DNA of 64,000 nt from Dactylorhiza incarnata (taxonomy: Eukaryota; Streptophyta; Magnoliopsida; Asparagales; Orchidaceae). Below the pieces are notes generated by a model. The model saw only the letters and a program-made list of their open reading frames with translations. It was not told where the DNA came from and did not search any database. This document shows, in pieces, positions 11,268-22,087 of this stretch. Location of the stretch: positions 3,224,001-3,288,000 of the forward strand of contig JAWHQI010000024.1 of assembly GCA_033032865.1 (NCBI GenBank), in the 5' to 3' direction. Position numbers and translations under genes: made by a program. How positions within the stretch are numbered: position 1 is the first letter of the stretch; every line of letters begins with the position of its first letter.

Positions 11268-12982
11268 GTATATTTTATTCATGACTGCAGAAGATAAATC
11301 ATATGTCAAGTTATTTTCTAAGTCGAAAATCATCAAGGACTGGATATATCATTGAGATAACATACATATCGTCAAAATGTATCAAGGCTACATCTCTAGT
11401 ATCTAGACGATAATAGTAATAATAAAAAAACACTAAGTAAAATATCGTCTCAAGACTCAGCAGATGAATCATTGAGAAAGATATCACATCGTCGAATAAG
11501 TTTCGACGATATCATCTTGAACAAATTTTATCGTTGATAAAGCTAAGTTCAGATATCTCGACGATATCATCTTGAAGAAAACATATAGTCATGAAGGTTA
11601 AAAGACATAACTCTTTAAGTCATGAAGGAAGATTCATGAAGACAAACATCGGTTAGAAGACCTCATATCGTCTTGAAAAAAGGCAATCAACTTGAAGAAA
11701 AGTCTATGTCATATGGAAAGGAATATCTCAACGATACCGTCGAGAAGAAGTAATATCGTTCAGATATTATGTAAAGTCTTGAAGACGGATGTATGTCGAC
11801 AATACCGTCTTGAAGAAGACACATTGCCTTGAAGATTAAAGATATATTGTATCTAAAGAAACAACTCGACGATATCGTCTAGAACAAGTAATATCATGGA
11901 GACTTAGGGTAAAGTATTGAAGAAGGAAGTATGTTAACGATATCGTCGTGAAGAATATATCTGTCATGTACATCGATCAAGCCGATATCAACTTGAAGAA
12001 ATATTATCGTCTTGACAGTTGCAGAACAACATTTAATGCGCAGACATTCTTGGAAATCGATATTCAGGGAACGTGCACGCCGCCTATCTTGCGCACAAAT
12101 CAAGGAACAATAAATAATATATTCTCTACAGAATATAGCTGTTGCACAGTATTTAATGAAGAAATTTATTATTACTATATTCTGTAAGTTCCAAGAATGG
12201 TTAGTCATTATGATGAAATATTGTCAATTCTGCAAGACGTTTTCAAACGGGAAAATTGCTTATGCAATAATCAACAAGGGGTTTTATGCAAAATTGCAGA
12301 GCATTATAAAGGGAGATATTTTTTATCTACAGAAACACACTTGCCTAAGTATTCTCTCAAGTTTATTCTTATACACACTTCTTGAAGAAAAAAAGAATCT
12401 ATAAGAGGAAGACTTCACTGTTGCTGTCCTGTGAAGGTCAACAGAAGATTCTAAAGAAAGGTTCATTGATCCATGAGATCTCTGGGCTTATTGTTACAAC
12501 AAGAAGAAGAAGATCTGTGATTCAAAGCTTTCATCCTAAAGTCTTCTCTTCTTCAACATCATCTCTGTATTACTTTGTAGGGTTCTTTGTGAGCATGAGC
12601 TGGCAGGATCTAGTGATAGATCTGAGTTGGTAGGGTTCTTAGTGAGCCTGAGTTTGGTAGGATCTTGTTGAAGATCTGAGTTATTTTAAGACTTGTAAAG
12701 TCTGAGCTTTGTAGGGTTCTGTGTGAACCTGAGCTGTAAGATCTGTTTATAGTGAAAAGATCTGAGTTGGAGAAGTTGCCTAGTCTAGCACACTGCTAGA
12801 TAGGTGGGAGGGACATTGGACTACCTCTAGACACATTGTCTTGTAGGGAACCACTATAAATCTTATGTGTTTTCTGTGACTGCTTTTGTGTTGTGATAGT
12901 TAAATTAAAAGTAGCAAATAATCATGAAAACACCTAATCACCCCCTCTAGGCGTAGATTATTGTCAACCCATATCTTTCAAT

Positions 12983-12994
12983 TGGTATCAGAGC
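12983..12994 (+). promoter_or_regulatory. Element A primer-binding site
   Basis: TGGTATCAGAGC follows the LTR end CATATCTTTCA at a 2-bp spacing. It is the exact initiator-Met tRNA complement used by most plant copia elements. Confidence 0.95.
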
Positions 12995-13063
12995 TAGGTT
13001 GAGTTCAAAGGCTTAACAGCTTAGTACAAGATCTACAAGTTTTTGATTGGTTGTGATCTTTCA

Positions 13064-15066
13064 ATGGCCAGTGAGCATCATCATGAGATGAGATCAATGA
13101 GGTTGTCCATCAGCACCAAAGTGAACTTTGCCATATGGAAGCTAAGAGTCAAATTGTTCATAGAAGCATCAGATCCCGGGTTATTTATGGTTGTTGAAGA
13201 GGGACCATATGTCCTCATGGCTGGCTCAATGACTCTAACAACTCCTTTAGTCCCTAAAACTTTGTCACAGTTCACCAATGAAGATGTAGATCTGATAACC
13301 TTTGATAAGAGAGCAAAACATTTAATTGAAAATGCAATTAATGACTCTACATCTCAAAACATAAGTCATTGCAAAACTTCAAAAGAAATGTGGGATTCCT
13401 TAGAGATCTACATGGAGGAAACTGAAGAAGAAAACTCAAAGGGGAACACCAGAGAAAGGGCCATGGTTCTTGAGGATGAAAGCTTAAGGAGTACTAAGAA
13501 CAAGTTTCCTATAATTCAGAAAATGTCTGAAGACATTGAAGCTTTTGATGCAAGCATATCAGAATCTGATGTCACTGTTAAAAAACCAGTACTCCTCACC
13601 AAGCAGCTCAAAAGGAAGATGCCTAGAAGAAGAAGAGATATCCATAGGACATCCTCCTCAAACTCCAGAAGATCTACTCATCATGACAAGTCCAAATCTT
13701 CAAAGGAGGAAAGGTATAACTCTAAACTTAATAAATTTGATTTGGCTAACTTAGTTTGTTGTCACTGCAAGAAGACAAGTCACACGATTGTTGACTGCCC
13801 CTCTAAGAAGAAAGAATCCAAGAAGACTGATGATAGAAAAATCCCAAGGGACAAAAAGGAATCTTAGAAAGGATTCATAGCTAAGAAAATTAGAACACTT
13901 AGTGATTCTGACTCAGATTCACCAGAAGCTAAGGAGGAAGCTCTCATTGGCTTCATGGTCGTAACTGAAGAAATATAGGATGAGAACACTTCTCCTGGGA
14001 AGGTACTTATTAGAGCCCCCTTATCTGTCTCTGATTTTGAATCAATGACAGAGTCTATGCATGAGAGTAAGTGTGGATCTGCTTGCAATAACATACCCTC
14101 AAGATACCCACATGAGGCTGAATCTGAGCTAGTGCAGCATAATGAAGCCCTATGGATTGCTTTAAAAAGAAGCAAGAAGCTTCTTTGAGTTCAATCTAAG
14201 GAGTTAGCGTCCCTGAAATTTGCCCAATCTGAGCTCCAAGAGACAGCTGAAAAGCTGACGGCTATGAGCAAAGAAATGGACAAACTCAAGGATGTCACAA
14301 AGCTTAAAAATGCTGAGTTGGGTCGGAAGAATAAGGTCATCAAGGATCTTGAGCAAATGTTATTGGCTGAGAAGAAAATTGTTGCCAACTTCTCAATGCC
14401 CAAGACTGTCCTTCCCATTATTGATAAATTCTCTGCACCATTCAGAGGTGGTGTAGGATTTGGCAAAGAGACAGTCAAGGGCAAGGCATATGAAGCCCAA
14501 CTTTCTTTCAAGGAGAAGCTGCTGGCATCAAATTTCTCTGACGAGAAATCTTCACATGGTCATCTCATCAATGCATGCACTACTGGTAGCAGTAAACCCT
14601 GCAACACACATAGGAGAGCAAGCTTTGGTCCAAATGCTTTTAAAGCACCCCTTGAAGAGACACATGTGAAGAATCCTGGTTCTCATGTCCATGGATCTAT
14701 AGCATCAAACTCAAAAGTAAGGGAAAGGCATCCCCCACCAAGCCTGTTCCCAAAGTGGTGAACCAAAAAGTGGTGAGACCAGCTCAACTACATACTCATC
14801 ATTGTGAGGTTCACCCAAGGCCTGTTAGGTCAGCTATCTTCACTCCTGCCCACCAACATTTCCAAATGGTGAGGCATAAGAGAAGATACAACAGGTATGA
14901 GTGTTGGTACTGTGGAAAGATTGGTCATTTTGCCTTAGATTGCTGGTTCAATCCAACAGTGCCTAATGCAAGAAGAGTGCAGACCACTCAGAGGTGGAAA
15001 ATTTCAAGTTATTCCCCTAACATGAACCTAGAACCCAAATCAAATTGGGTGCCTAAGGATAAGTAA
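13064..15066 (+). pseudogene. gag: Element A gag, two CCHC knuckles, multiple stops
   Basis: The best start is the ATG at 13064 (MASEHHHE). The N-terminal third resembles the copia UBN2 capsid region (NFAIWKLRVKLFI, FDKRAKHLIENAI, SKEMWDSLE). The first knuckle is CHCKKTSHTIVDC at about 13762-13800. Stops interrupt the frame at 13865-13867, 13978-13980 and 14186-14190. After a coiled-coil stretch (about 14200-14390) the frame shifts near 14755. The second knuckle CWYCGKIGHFALDC lies at about 14901-14944. Two knuckles and an extended C terminus fit the large Sirevirus gag. The ending WVPKDK resembles the usual gag-pol junction of this group. Confidence 0.85.
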
Positions 15067-15080
15067 CCCTTTTTGCAGGT

Positions 15081-15172
15081 ATGTCCAAATGCCAACCCTT
15101 TTGGTATGTGGACAATAACTGCTCCAGGCACAAGACTGGAGTAAATAAGTACTCAAGAAAACTCAATCCATA
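15081..15172 (+). pseudogene. Element A protease remnant, active-site triad changed
   Basis: In a frame starting at 15081 the sequence reads QPFWYVDNNCSRHKTG, the standard copia protease start WY(L/V)DSGCSRHMTG with DSG changed to DNN. The frame stops shortly after. Nothing recognisable as integrase, RT or RNase H follows, so pol was deleted just after its first codons. Confidence 0.8.
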
Positions 15173-16216
15173 GAAAATAGATCAAATAGTGATACTTGGG
15201 GTTTCAAATAAACTAATTCCACTTAAATCTTACACTTCCCCACAAGAAGTTCAAACCTCTCTTGCTGATATTGAGGGGGAGCTTCTAAGAGAAAATACAA
15301 CTATGATGGAAAATGATCCAACTCTTCAAAATAAAGCACATCAAGAAGATATCCTCAAAATTGCTCTAGAGGTTGTTTTGAACATGGAAATTGAGGTATC
15401 TGGGAAAGATCTAAGTAGTGGACATGAAGTTATTAAAGAATTAGAAGAATTTCTCAAATCCCTGCAACAATGGACGGGGATTCCACAGCTTCACTCACAA
15501 TGAAGACCTCAGATCAATGATAGAAGATGAGCACCATGTTCAACCTTCATAGTCCCTACTCTCTCATCACCATGCTTGAGAAGTAGGTAAGTTAGAAAGC
15601 AAAAGACATCATGTTTCCTTTGAAGAACAAGAAGCCAAAATGAAGAGAATGAATGAAGTAAAGAAGAAATCAAACCTTGAAGAATGGAGCCCTGCTCAAA
15701 TGATTATCAAATTGGTACCTCTATACAAGAGATGTGAAGGAGGAAATCTAAGTTACACTGTCTCCAAGAGACCGATATGAAGTGCTGACAAACTTCTCAA
15801 GTTAGACAAATATCAGATGAGTATTTCAATGACATAGATGAATTCTCAGCGACATAAAATGAACAGTCTCGATGACAAGATCTGCGTGTCGATGATATTG
15901 GTGGAGTCTCGACAACAAAGCTGAAGTTATTCTGACGACATAGCTGAAGTAATTTCGACAATACAATCGATGACAAAATACACATCATCGAAATACAACA
16001 CAGATACTAAATGCAATATTGGATCCTTAATCAGAGCCGTCTGATGAATTTCTAATCTATTAACCAGTATAAAAGGTACGCGCCTCTTCATCTACTTCTA
16101 AAAAAAATAGAGAGAATGTTTAGGTCAAAAATTATGCTTTCATTTTCCCTAAGTCATTACCGCGTCAAACTTCTGTTCCATCTCCGACAATCATTCATTC
16201 TCGGTGCTCTGCCTCA
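15173..16216 (+). promoter_or_regulatory. Element A spacer: pol-deletion scar, palindrome words and TATA-like box
   Basis: An open stretch at 15189-15503 has no recognisable domain and may be a linker remnant of pol. From about 15780 to 15985 the sequence is rich in TCGATGACA/TCGACAATA words that resemble the LTR palindromes of this element. TATAAAAGG at 16068-16076 is a good TATA box, 141 bp before the ATG at 16217. The leader between them is pyrimidine-rich. An internal promoter is inferred. Confidence 0.5.
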
Positions 16217-18301
16217 ATGGCTCCAAAGAAGGAAGAATCCTCAGTCATCTCCAGATGCGAGCTCATGAGGCTAGGATTCAGCTCTTGCTCTGAAGAGATC
16301 AGTTCAGTAATTGTGTTGATAGAATCATCAGGGTTGGAGCATCTGCTCTGTGAACCCTGTGTTCTCATGAATAGGGTGGTCTAGGAATTCTTTGATAGAG
16401 CCAGAATAAATAGCTCAGGGGCCATTCTAAAGTCTATTGTGGCCGGGAAGAAGATCAAAGTAACTGCCAAGAGCTTAGGAAAAGCTCTACGGATTCCGAG
16501 ATTAGAGAAAGAGGTTGAAGAGGAAGATCTGACTGTTGAAGATCTATCTGTTGGATATGGCTAGTGTGGGCATAGTGGCAAGACCTACGGGTCTATTAAA
16601 AAGGCGAAATTCAACCAGAAGGGAAATCTCCTTGCAGACATTGTAAGGAAAGTACAGATATGCAAGTATGGTTCCCATGACAGGATTTCAAAGGAAATGT
16701 TTGAAACAATGTGCAGGATCTTTGTTTCAAAGAAGACAGATTGGAGAAAATTCCTATTCCGGAGAATCAAGAACACTCTAAAGACCCCATCATTTGGAAG
16801 AATCTTATCCATCTTCCTCTTGAATACCCGTGGGGATGTAGTGAAGAAAAATATGGGAGCACCTCTGCACTATTCAAAGAGGTTAGATTCAAAAATGTTG
16901 GACAGATGGGAGAGAGTCATCTCAATAACTCCGACGGATTCCCAAACTTCTACAAAGGGAAAAAGAAAGAAAGTTGTGACAGCTAATCACTCAGAGGAGG
17001 TAGGGTCATCTAGCAGTTCAGAGGAAGAAGGAGCCCCATCTCTACCAAACCCTGCTTTGACAGGGGGGGAGGTAGCTCCAAATCAGATGATCCCAGAGGA
17101 TATGTGTGAACCTGCTAACACATAGGTTCTTGAGGAAAGTGGAAGTCCCATTCTGGGCAGTGATCCAGTTGAGGGGGAGTTCTTGGTTGGAAGCTCAGCC
17201 CAAGACACTGAGAGAATTGAGGGGGAGACCCATCTGGGGTGCTCTACCCTAGAAGATCTAGATGAAGGTCTTGCAACTGAGAAAGCAGTTCAGGAGAAGG
17301 ATGCTCCAGAGAAAGAGAATGAAGGAAATGTGCCAGAGAAGGATGGAAATTCTGATCCCCAGACTGTGATTGATCTAGCTTTGATCAAAGGCAAGCAAGT
17401 GCTGGTGGAAGAAGATGAGCAGATGCAGGTAGACTCACCTGATCTTCTGGCTCAAGATGGTGCTCCTGAAGGTTCTCCAGAAGAAAATGCAGCTCCTTAA
17501 GTGAATGTAGCAGGACCATCTATTGATCACTCGGGCTCCTTGTTTCATATGATATCAGCCTTGCTGAATGTTCAAAGGGAGAAAATAGAAAGGTTCATTC
17601 TACACACTGTAGATGACCTAAGGCAAGAAATGAAGGCTGAGTTGCAAACTGTGAAGAATGATATACATCACCTCAACACTCAGCAAACTCACTTCTTTCA
17701 CTTGGCATCTCCAGCCATGGAACATGTGGGTGAGGAAATCAACAAAGTTGGACATCAGTCCCATCAGCTCATTCAAAACCAATTCACTATGACAAGGAAT
17801 ACTGAGCAAGCTCTTCGACAGATAGCAGGGTTTATGAATCAAGACAGAGATAAAATTTTAGAGAAATTAAAGGAAAATACTCAGAACTTAGATGAACATT
17901 TACTAGAAGTAAGAAATAACCTGGATGAGGCTGAACAACACCTACACGAAAGAATAAATTTGGTGCAAGTAACTCTTGATGATCATATAGCTGAAGAAGT
18001 CCTAAAGGGGGAGAAGGCAATGATAAATGCTGGCTCAAATCAGGCCATGTGGACTATCAATAAAGTCAAGCAAGCCTTACAGTCATGTATGTGGAGTCCT
18101 GACTCTAGGACTCTGATCTCAGAAACCTGGATGGAATGTGGATACCCTCAAGATGGGTCAGAAAGAGTATATTATTCTGCTGATCAGAATCTGCACTCAA
18201 TTCAAATGGAGAAAAGGAGAAATCATAAACTGGCATTTCCTCATGGTCCTCCTCCTTCTCCTAAGAAGATTCCAAAACCAATCAGCTTCTATGAAAGGTA
18301 G
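16217..18301 (+). pseudogene. Element A env-position ORF, four in-frame stops
   Basis: About 695 codons stay in one frame from the ATG at 16217 (MAPKKEESS), broken by stops near 16384, 16562, 17123 and 17498. The N-terminal part (FFDRARINSSG, KKIKVTAKSLGKALRIP) resembles the putative plant transposon protein type seen in many plant elements. The segment NLLADIVRKVQICKYGSHD matches LADIVGKVLLCKISAHD in element C, so the two ORFs are homologous. The middle is acidic, and the C-terminal third (about 17560-18000) is a long coiled coil. No signal peptide or membrane helix is visible. Intact framing over 2 kb apart from point stops suggests it was once translated. Confidence 0.8.
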
Positions 18302-18513
18302 AGGAGAAAAGGAAAAGGAAGCAGCAGCCGGATCTGAAGATCATAGGATGTTTTGTTGATGACATGGGCAAATGACTGAAATATTTTTGGTCTAAAAACA
18401 TTCTCTGTTTATATCATGTTGTTAGATGAATCATATAATACCTTCTGAATGTCTTCAAATTATGATTTTATTTATCCTGGACATTTATCATTGAAGTGAG
18501 TTATGACTTCTTC

Positions 18514-18527
18514 AAATAGGGGGAGAT
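18514..18527 (+). promoter_or_regulatory. Element A polypurine tract
   Basis: AAATAGGGGGAGAT directly precedes the TGTTGGG start of the 3' LTR. Similar GAGGGGGAG words recur upstream at about 15271, 17172 and 17219. Confidence 0.9.
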
Positions 18528-19831
18528 TGTTGGGAAATGTGCCCAGCAATGTTCCTGATTTGAAGAAGAGCTCAAATCAATGATAAATGCACTATGTATT
18601 TGATGGTATATTTTATTCATGACTGCAGAAGATAAATCATATGTCAAGTAATTTTCTAAGTCAAAAATCATCAAGAACTGGATATATCGTTGAGATAACA
18701 TACATATCGTCGAAATGTATCAAGGCTACATCTCTAGTATCTAGGCAATAATAGTAAAAATAATACAAAAATCACTAAGTAAAATATCGTCTCAAGACTA
18801 AGTAGATGAATCGTTGATAAAGACATCATATAGTCGAATAAGTTTCGACGATATCGTCTTGAAAAAAGCTTATCGTTGATAAAGGTAAGTTTAGATATCT
18901 CGACAATATCATCTTGAAGAAAACATATAGTCATGAAGGTTAAAAGAAAACTCTTTAAGTCGTGAAGGAAGATTCATGAAGACAAACATCAGTTAGAAGA
19001 CCTCATATCGTCTTGAAGATCAAGACGATATCGTTTTGAAGAAAGGCTATCAACTTGAAGAAAAGTCTATGTCACATGAAAAGGAATATCTCGACAATAC
19101 CGTCGAGAAGAAGTAATATCGTTGAGATATAATGTAAATTCTTGAAGAAGGATGTATGTCGATGATACCCGCTTGAAGAAGACACATTGCCTTGAAGATT
19201 GAAGATATATAAGGAAACATCTCGACGATATCGTCTAGAAGAAGTAATATCGTGGAGATATTGAGTAAATTATTGAAGAAGGAAGTATGTCAACGATATC
19301 GTCGTGAAGAATATATCTATCATGTACATCAATCAAGACGATATCGGCTTGAATAAATATTATCGTCTTGATAGTTGTAAAACAACATTTAATTGATAAT
19401 TCAGGGAGCGTGCACGCCGCCTATCTTGCGCACAAATCAAGGAGCAATAAATGATATATTCTCTATAGAATCTATTCGTTGCACAGTATTTAATGAAGAA
19501 ATTTATTATTTTTATATTCTGCAAGTTTCAAGAATGGCCAGTCATTATGATGAAATATTGCCAATTCTGCAAGACAATTTCGAACGAGAAAATTGATTAT
19601 GGAATAATCAACAAGGGGTTTTATGCAAAATTGCAGAGCAATATAAAAGCAGATATTTTTATCTACAGAAACACACTTGCCCAAATATTCTCTCAAGTTT
19701 ATTCTTATACACACTTCCTGAAGAAAAAAAAAAGAATCTATAAGAAGAAGACTTCATTGTTACTGTCATGTGAAGGCCTACAGAAGATTCTAAAGAAAGG
19801 TTCATTGATCCACAAGATCTATGGGCTTATT

Positions 19832-20785
19832 TGTACAACCCTGTATTCACCGAGTAGGGCTCCCGGGACCCAAGAGGTCCATTAGGACACCATTTTTTAG
19901 TATGATCCGGGGTATGGAGAGAGGAGGGCGAGCGGTGGAGGTAGAGACCTCCCGCTCGCCTAGCTCATGCAAGAGGAGAGTAGGGGGATCGAGAGGAGGA
20001 GGGGCGAGGCCCCCCTCTCACCCCCGCCCACCCAGCATAAGGAGGCGAGAGGAGGAGGGGGCCCGCCCTTCCTCGCCCCCGCCCCCAACAGGAGAGGGAG
20101 AGACCCCAGCGGGGGGCGAGCTCCCCTCGCCCCCGCGCCCCCGTGCCCCCATCAGGAGGAGGCGAAGTCCCCAAGCAGGCGGGGGGGGGGGAGAGCTCCT
20201 CTCGCCCCCGCCCCCAGTAGGGGGCGATCTTCTCTCTCCCCCGCTCCCAGCAGGGGGGCGAGCCCAGGAGGGGTGACCTCCTGGCTTGCCCAGCCCAGTG
20301 AGGAGGGCGAACAGGGGAGGAGGTCAGCCCCCTCTCGCCAGCCCAGGGAGGGCATTTCGGACTGCGTTTAGCGCCGTAGAACAGCGGGATTTGGCTGTTC
20401 ACAGGCCAAATCCGGGGGCATTTTCGTAATCTCGCAGGCCAGATTGTGTCTATTTGCAGACCGAGTTCCAAAAACTATAAATAAGCCCAAGGGGGCACCA
20501 TTTGGAGACACTTCTCTCTTGGTTCTCTCCCCCATGTAACTTTGTTGGGTGGAGAGAGCCTCCAAAGGTGCCCAAGTTTAGCATTGGCTTGGGAGGGGAA
20601 GCGCTCAACGATCTTCCGGGTGTGTGGTGGGACCTCCTCGCTAAGCCCTTGGCCTTGTTCCTAGTTCCTTATCCCCTAGCCTAGAGTTCTCCCTTGGGAG
20701 GAGAAAGTGTGCAGTCACCCCTCAACTTGTTGAGGGCCCGAACTCCACAGAGACTAAGTCTTGTTCTCATGTCTTGGTTTTAATA
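19832..20785 (+). repeat. Element H 5' LTR
   Basis: This 954-bp LTR has a very GC-rich centre (about 19960-20340) made of alternating GGGGCGAG and CTCGCCCC words, which can fold back. Its end reads TTTTAATA where the 3' LTR has TTTCAACA, consistent with C-to-T decay. The next bases (TTATGGTGCGGTGAGCG) hold a TGG-starting primer site that is not the initiator-Met type. I cannot name its tRNA. Confidence 0.85.
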
Positions 20786-20842
20786 TTATGGTGCGGTGAG
20801 CGTGGAGAGTGACCAACACAAGAAAGTCTCAAGCTGAGCTCC

Positions 20843-22087
20843 ATGGCTGGAGGTGGAGGAGGATCCGACCCAAGCCACTCGCAACCCCCGGTGGTTGGAG
20901 TGACATTGGAGATGTTTGAAAGTTTCAGGCAGGAGGTCCTGCAGACCTTGCAGGTAGATTTCGCCTCGATAGGCGAAGGTAGGAGAGGAAGTGGAACGGA
21001 GGTCTCGCCTCAGCAGGTGGGCGAGAGAACTCTCGACCAACAGCCCAGGAAGAAGGTGCCAGAGGGGGGGGGGGGGGGGGGGGAGTGGGGAGGCATTCAG
21101 CCCGCACTCGCTCGGACCCCTAGGAGGGGGCGAGTGGGGAGGTGCCAGGCCCCCACTCGCCTATCCCCAAGGGGGCGAGTGGGGAGGCGCCAGGTCCCCA
21201 CTCGCCTAGCCCTAAAGGGGCGAGTGTGGAGGCGCCAGGCCCCCACTCGACCAGCCCCAAGGGGGGCAAGCAAAGGAAGTCCTTTGTGTGAGCTGATCCT
21301 CTCAGCCCGGGTTACAAAGGGGTTCGGAGGGATGGAGATGTCTCACTACTCCGGCAGGGATGACCCCGTCCTGCACCTACAGTGGTTTGAGGACATGGTA
21401 TCCATCAGGCCCATGTCAGATGATTTCAAGTGTCGACTCTTCGCGACAACTCTGAAGGAGAAGGCTAGAGACTGGTTCCACCAGCTCCCTGCGGTATCCA
21501 TCTATGCCTTCGAAGACTTGCGTCGAGTTTTCCTGCTACGCTTCTCAACATCAAGGAAGAGGAAGAAAGATGCCGAAGCACTTTTCAATATCAAGCAAGA
21601 GCCAGGGGAGTCACTGGTTCACTATGTTGACCGATGCCAGGCTACCCCCTCCAGCTCGCTTTCATCGTGGGGCTGCACGGGGGATTCTTCAAGATGGACC
21701 TCAAGAGGAAAGCTCCTTTGTCTTTTGAGGAGTTGATGGAAAGGGTGGCGGAAGAAGTTGAGAGTGAGGAGGCCAACCCGGACTTCGCAAGAAGGTTGGC
21801 CATACTAAGTGAGCCGGTGGCAAGGCAACATGGGGGGAGAGTAGGGGCTCCCAAGAGGAAGTTCGACCAAGAGGAGGACAACTTCCAGGAGGAGGGGCCC
21901 GACCTCCCAGGATGGAGGCAGGGAACGTAGGCACCCTCTCCACCACCACAACAAACCATGGCGATCGGCTACAGAAGAAGAAGAAATCGTAACCATGGCA
22001 TCTGGGTGGAGTTACCTTACTGTGACTTCCACGATGAGGAGTGTCACGTGACATCCACCAACCCCGAGTTCTTGGAAATGAGGGAGG
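20843..22087 (+). pseudogene. gag: Element H gag (Retrotrans_gag type), frameshifted
   Basis: Starts at the ATG at 20843 (MAGGGGGSDPS). Residues 95-139 are three 15-residue repeats. A Retrotrans_gag capsid domain follows at about residues 150-265 (HYSGRDDPVLHLQWFEDM, KARDWFHQLP, FLLRFSTSRKRKKDAEAL, ESLVHYVDR). A frameshift near 21640 moves the frame to the segment reading LQLAFIVGLHGG and FEELMERVAEEVE, which stops at 21930. In that frame the sequence continues to YCDFHDEECH (about 22015-22045), like the degenerate YC-FH-GH-C tail of Tat/Athila gags. The satellite begins directly after it. A long G run at about 21067-21084 lies inside the frame. Confidence 0.88.
21125..21259 (+). repeat. 45-bp minisatellite inside H gag (3 units)
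   Basis: Three in-frame 45-bp units encode RGRVGRCQAPTRLSP, RGRVGRRQVPTRLAL and KGRVWRRQAPTRPAP. The DNA is GC-rich and uses the GGGGCGAGTG / CACTCGCC words also seen in the LTR, so LTR-type palindromic sequence lies in the coding region. Confidence 0.85.

Larger units (their letters stand above)
820..12980 (+). repeat. Element A 5' LTR (820-902 plus 11273-12980)
   Basis: This LTR totals about 1.79 kb and is interrupted by S1, which duplicated GTATA. The uninterrupted sequence can be read in the 3' LTR at 18580-18650. Its middle part (about 11430-12000) is packed with variants of the palindrome GACGATATCGTC. It ends at CATATCTTTCA immediately before the primer-binding site. Confidence 0.9.

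Noticed and set aside
12983..12994. tRNA gene fragment (TGGTATCAGAGC and copies at 9910, 30006, 39573, 54767)
   Set aside because: These are retrotransposon primer-binding sites directly next to LTR ends. No cloverleaf surrounds them.
19821..20471. Proline/arginine-rich long frames on both strands in the H LTR (also 28425-28952)
   Set aside because: Low-complexity GC-rich palindromic sequence gives stop-free frames by composition. It lies inside an LTR.
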